A stretch of DNA of 53,016 nucleotides from an uncultured Clostridia bacterium (GTDB lineage Bacteria > Bacillota > Clostridia > TANB77 > CAG-508): contig CALXFH010000010.1 of the NCBI GenBank assembly GCA_944387555.1, forward strand, positions 1 to 53,016, in the 5' to 3' direction. Numbering within the stretch: position 1 is the first letter of the stretch; each line of letters opens with the position of its first letter. The notes beneath the pieces are model-generated. The model was not told the DNA's origin, did not search any database, and saw only the letters and a list, made by a program, of their open reading frames with translations. Below are positions 50,238 through 53,016 of this stretch, one piece after another. Made by a program: the position numbers and the translations under genes.

Positions 50238-50762
50238 TTATTTTTTAGTTATTTCATCATATAGTTTATTTGTTAATTTTAGTAATTCATCTAAATTATT
50301 TCCATATTCTTCTTGGATTTTTCTCATTGTTTTATGTGCCATATCAAAATCTTCTTTTGTGATATCTCCTTCTTTAAGAGCCTCTTCTAATTCATCTTCA
50401 TCTAAAACTCTTTGGTTTCCATTTGCTCTTATTACTAAATCTAAATATAAATCATCAATATAAGGTATTCCATTTATTATTCCGCTTCTTTTTATCATAT
50501 CAAAATACCATTCAATTATATTTTTCTTATCATCATACATAACTGTAATTGCATATTTTTCATTATCTGGATATATTTCAAGCCACTCATAATTTTCATC
50601 TAGAATACAACCTGTATAATCTTCATCTTCTATTATCCAGGGCTCCTCGATATTTTTTAATTTTACTAATCCTATATATCCTTTAAAATAATCTTTATCT
50701 ATTCTTTTTTGGTAATATTCATTTTTACCTTCTTTAATTTCGTTTGCAAATTTTCTTTTCAT
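50238..50762 (-). CDS. DUF402-domain protein (YgaC-like phosphatase family)
   Basis: A 174-aa protein matching DUF402: EPWIIEDEDYTGCILDENYEWLEIYPDNEKYAITVMYDDKKNIIEWYFDMIKRSGI...GIPYIDDLYLDLVI, with conserved D-x-Y-LD and E-W-Y residues that bind divalent metal in family members. Some members hydrolyse nucleoside di/triphosphates or cytidylyl groups (FomD). The helical C-terminus is acidic. ATG at 50762 follows AAAGGAAAA; the ATG at 50771 is too close to the site. Confidence 0.8.
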   Translation of the reverse strand: MKRKFANEIKEGKNEYYQKRIDKDYFKGYIGLVKLKNIEEPWIIEDEDYTGCILDENYEWLEIYPDNEKYAITVMYDDKKNIIEWYFDMIKRSGIINGIPYIDDLYLDLVIRANGNQRVLDEDELEEALKEGDITKEDFDMAHKTMRKIQEEYGNNLDELLKLTNKLYDEITKK

Positions 50763-50786
50763 TATAATCATTTTCCTTTAATATAA

Positions 50787-51353
50787 TTAATTTTTAAGCA
50801 TTCTTTGCTTATCTTTCTCTATCTTCTTTTTATACCTATCTTCTTCTGAGAAAATACAACCACAATACTTTTGCATATAAAGACCTATTTCTCTAGCTTT
50901 TGTTTGTCCTTCTCTAAATCCTACTCTAAAATCTCTATATAAAAATTCTATTCCATATTTATTAGCTATTTTTTCTCCTAAATCTTTTATAATATCATGT
51001 TTTTGATAAGGACTAACTAAAAGAGTTGTTGAGATTGTATCAAATCCATTTTCCTTTGCATATTTTGCAGTTTGCTCTAAACGAACTGGATAACAATAAT
51101 CTTGACATCTTGTATCTAAAGATTTAACAACATTTTTACAAAAATCATCTAATCCATAATTTTCTTCAAAAATAGCTTCTACATTTATACTTTTAGTATA
51201 TTCTTTTAAACAATCTCTTCTTGCTTTATATTCCATATATGGATGTATATTTGGATTAAACCAATATACAGTTGGCTCTATATTTTCAGCTCTTAATTCA
51301 TCTATACAATACACACTACAAGGTGCACAACAAGTATGTAATAATAATTTCAT
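50787..51353 (-). CDS. queH: Epoxyqueuosine reductase QueH
   Basis: A 188-aa protein with the QueH (DUF208) Cys motifs: LLLHTCCAPCSVYC (residues about 2-15), NPNIHPYMEYKARRDCLKEY, CQDYCYPVRLEQTAKYAKENGFDTISTTLLVSPYQKHD and YCGCIFSEEDRYKK. QueH reduces epoxyqueuosine to queuosine in tRNA as a non-orthologous replacement of QueG and carries an iron-sulfur cluster. Good length match. It precedes the DUF402 gene by 15 nt. Confidence 0.9.
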   Translation of the reverse strand: MKLLLHTCCAPCSVYCIDELRAENIEPTVYWFNPNIHPYMEYKARRDCLKEYTKSINVEAIFEENYGLDDFCKNVVKSLDTRCQDYCYPVRLEQTAKYAKENGFDTISTTLLVSPYQKHDIIKDLGEKIANKYGIEFLYRDFRVGFREGQTKAREIGLYMQKYCGCIFSEEDRYKKKIEKDKQRMLKN

Positions 51354-51468
51354 TTTTATACTTCCTTTACTTTAAATTTACATATACTAATATATCACAT
51401 TTTCAAGTTTTTTTCCAGCTTTTAGCCAAAATACAAGGAAAGAATATTTCTATTCTTTCCTATTTTTG

Positions 51469-52395
51469 CTATTGTTCTACAATTGTATATTCACTAATAT
51501 CTGGCTCTATGAAATCCTCTTCAGTAACTGTTCCAAATTCATACTCATATTCTGTACCTGCAATTCTTCCTCTTTCTCCATCTGGGTTTTCATATTCGGA
51601 TGCCATTGTACTAATTAGAAGTCCTGTATCTTTATTTACATACATACTTGCATTTGGAAGTATTGCTGGTGTTCCTGATACATAGTAACATTCATTTCCA
51701 TTAAACGTTGTTTTATTTATTGAACTTGTAATAGCTGTCATTATTAAATCTTTTGTATTTTCTATACCCCAAAATGCTTCTTGGTTATCTACAGACATTC
51801 CTACCTCTACATCTAACATTGCTGTTTTTTCTGTATCAGTTACTTTGTAGATATTTTGTTTATATTTTTCAAGAGGTGGATATGTTTTAGCATATGGTGT
51901 ATCTGGTACAGTTCCTATTTTTGTTCCGTATGTTGTAACTACTTCTTTTTCACCATCTTCTGTCATCGTTGTTAATATTAGTTTCTTTTTATCGCCTAAA
52001 CTAAAGACTTCTAATTTATTATAATTTCCATTATCTAAAGAATATGATGTCCTATGATAATTTGTAGAATTTACATATTCTTGGGCTTTATTATTTAGGT
52101 CTGTTATTATATACATTTTTCTACCTGTATTTACAACAAATGCAACAACAATAATTAATATTATTATTTCTAGTATTCTTAATTTATTCCTATATTTTTT
52201 TAAGAATTTAACTTTCTTCTTTTCTTTAATCTTATTATCCACATTTAAATCTTTCTTCATATTGTTATAGATTTTTTTACATTCCTCACAGGTCTTTAAA
52301 TGTTCTTCTATAAATTTATTTGTTTCTTCATTTGTTAATTTTTCTATGTAGTTAGGTAATAAGTCTTGAATAATTTTACAATCTCTTTCTTTCAT
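51469..52395 (-). CDS. Anti-sigma factor with zinc-finger (zf-HC2) domain
   Basis: A 308-aa protein: N-terminal cytoplasmic zf-HC2-type domain (CKIIQDLLPNYIEKLTNEETNKFIEEHLKTCEECKKIYNNM with H-x3-C-x2-C), a membrane segment (about 75-93, LEIIILIIVVAFVVNTG) and an extracytoplasmic domain of about 210 residues, mostly beta, perhaps LolA-like. It should hold the ECF sigma factor inactive until an envelope signal. ATG at 52395 is 1 nt beyond the sigma stop, translationally coupled. The signal is unknown. Confidence 0.85.
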   Translation of the reverse strand: MKERDCKIIQDLLPNYIEKLTNEETNKFIEEHLKTCEECKKIYNNMKKDLNVDNKIKEKKKVKFLKKYRNKLRILEIIILIIVVAFVVNTGRKMYIITDLNNKAQEYVNSTNYHRTSYSLDNGNYNKLEVFSLGDKKKLILTTMTEDGEKEVVTTYGTKIGTVPDTPYAKTYPPLEKYKQNIYKVTDTEKTAMLDVEVGMSVDNQEAFWGIENTKDLIMTAITSSINKTTFNGNECYYVSGTPAILPNASMYVNKDTGLLISTMASEYENPDGERGRIAGTEYEYEFGTVTEEDFIEPDISEYTIVEQ

Positions 52396-52396
52396 T

Positions 52397-52873
52397 TTAA
52401 TCACCCTCCTTCAATTTTAATTTTCCTCTATAAAAGGTTACTCTTGCCCAGTTTTCTGATTTATTTAATATATCTCCAATTTCTTTAAAACTTAATTCTC
52501 CTGTAATTCTAAGATATATTACTTCTCTTGTTTTCTCATCTAACTTTTGCATTTTCTTATATAATGTAATTTTTTCATCATTAGAAATAACTTCGTCTTC
52601 TACTTTTTCTTCTGCTTCTAAATTAAGTAAATCATAATCTTTGTTTGCTAGCTTTTTGTTTTTTCTACACTCATCATACCATAAGTTCTTAGCTATCTGA
52701 CATAACCATACAGATATTTTACAATTTCCTTTATAGGTACCTATTTTCTTTACTGCTCTATAAAAGGTTTCTTGTGTTAATTCCTCTGCAATGTCAGAAT
52801 TCTTAGTTAAACAGAATAGATATTTATTTACAGTTTCGAAATATTCTTCATATATTTTTTTCATATCCTGCAT
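52397..52873 (-). CDS. ECF-type RNA polymerase sigma factor
   Basis: A 158-aa sigma factor with region 2 (YFETVNKYLFCLTKNSDIAEELTQETFYRAVKKIGTYKGNCKISVWLCQIAKNLWYDECRK) and region 4 (LDEKTREVIYLRITGELSFKEIGDILNKSENWARVTFYRGKLKLKE). The start at ATG 52873 fits the transcription start predicted from the ECF-type promoter at 52901-52925, since the longer frame would begin upstream of that promoter. It pairs with the anti-sigma gene and probably activates its own promoter. Confidence 0.9.
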   Translation of the reverse strand: MQDMKKIYEEYFETVNKYLFCLTKNSDIAEELTQETFYRAVKKIGTYKGNCKISVWLCQIAKNLWYDECRKNKKLANKDYDLLNLEAEEKVEDEVISNDEKITLYKKMQKLDEKTREVIYLRITGELSFKEIGDILNKSENWARVTFYRGKLKLKEGD

Positions 52874-52900
52874 AACCCTTTTCCCCTTTCTTGTATATAT

Positions 52901-52925
52901 GACGTACAAGTTTTAATTTCGTTAC
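52901..52925 (-). promoter_or_regulatory. ECF-type (autoregulatory) promoter of the sigma/anti-sigma operon
   Basis: On minus: GTAAC (plus 52921-52925), 16-nt spacer, CGTC (plus 52901-52904). This matches the AAC-N16-CGTC form used by ECF factors and lies about 20 nt upstream of the sigma ribosome site. Confidence 0.7.
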
Positions 52926-52942
52926 AAAAAAGATAGCAGTTT

Positions 52943-53016
52943 TGTACTGAACCCAAAAAATTGGACAGTTTTTAATTAACTACTAAGCAGCTAGGGAGTG
53001 AACTCTGTATTGTACA
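52943..53016. mobile_element. Terminal part of an IS3-family insertion sequence running off the window
   Basis: TGTACTGAACCCAAAAAATT (from 52943) followed by GGACAG is the familiar end of IS3/IS150-group elements, whose ends begin TGTACTG and contain CCAAAAA-TTGGACA. The sequence continues to the last base, so the transposase genes lie beyond it. Its end is only 18 bp from the ECF -35 box. Confidence 0.75.

Overview
The window is a very AT-rich stretch of chromosome from an endospore-forming Firmicute, most likely an uncultured anaerobic member of the Clostridia. I infer this from the strong AGGAGG-type ribosome binding sites, a T-box leader on glycyl-tRNA synthetase, typical clostridial gene orders (yqeG / prepilin peptidase / pepP / efp; yvcK / murB) and sporulation genes: ylbJ, sleB, a dipicolinate synthase A gene (dpaA), an SspH-like spore protein and a tiny YjcZ-like Cys/Gly protein. 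No species can be named from sequence reading alone.

Layout. 1-1.3 kb: an Rpn-family nuclease gene with an internal start, followed by a second copy of that internal start running off the window edge. 1.7-8.5 kb: small spore-type genes, a cadherin-like surface protein, a U32 peptidase, an RNHCP protein and a nucleoside kinase. 8.5-13.8 kb: a complete diversity-generating retroelement (DGR). It has a divergent ribbon-helix-helix gene, a MutS-I-like accessory gene, avd, a reverse transcriptase, a template repeat (TR), and a pseudopilin-anchored formylglycine-generating-enzyme-like (FGE-like) target whose last codons are the variable repeat (VR). 14.3-29 kb: housekeeping genes (glyQS, tRNA-Trp, efp, pepP, prepilin peptidase, yqeG, sleB, holA, glycogen debranching enzyme, yvcK, murB). 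28.9-30 kb: a PBECR4-like nuclease gene behind a long structured leader with two tandem pseudoknot-like units. 30-41 kb: ylbJ, uppP, frameshifted dpaA, a TPR protein, a lytic transglycosylase, a MITE-like element, polA and orphan genes. 42.9-48.9 kb: a dapD-dapL-...-M20 deacylase operon interrupted by a 14-repeat helical protein and two small genes. 49.3-53 kb: ADP-ribosylglycohydrolase, DUF402, queH, an ECF sigma/anti-sigma pair with an autoregulatory-type promoter, and the end of an IS3-family element.

How parts work together. In the DGR, the TR and VR differ at 12 positions that are all adenines in the TR coding strand, plus one non-adenine change at the edge; this is the signature of adenine-directed mutagenic retrohoming. 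The target carries a prepilin-type N-terminus and a prepilin peptidase is encoded about 7 kb away, so the diversified domain is probably processed and displayed on the cell surface. The TR is encoded convergently to the reverse transcriptase, apparently downstream of the target gene. Five orphan single-gene units share an unusually similar promoter (17-nt spacer containing ATGTAAA or ATGTCAA) and most end in strong terminators, suggesting a small uncharacterised regulon.
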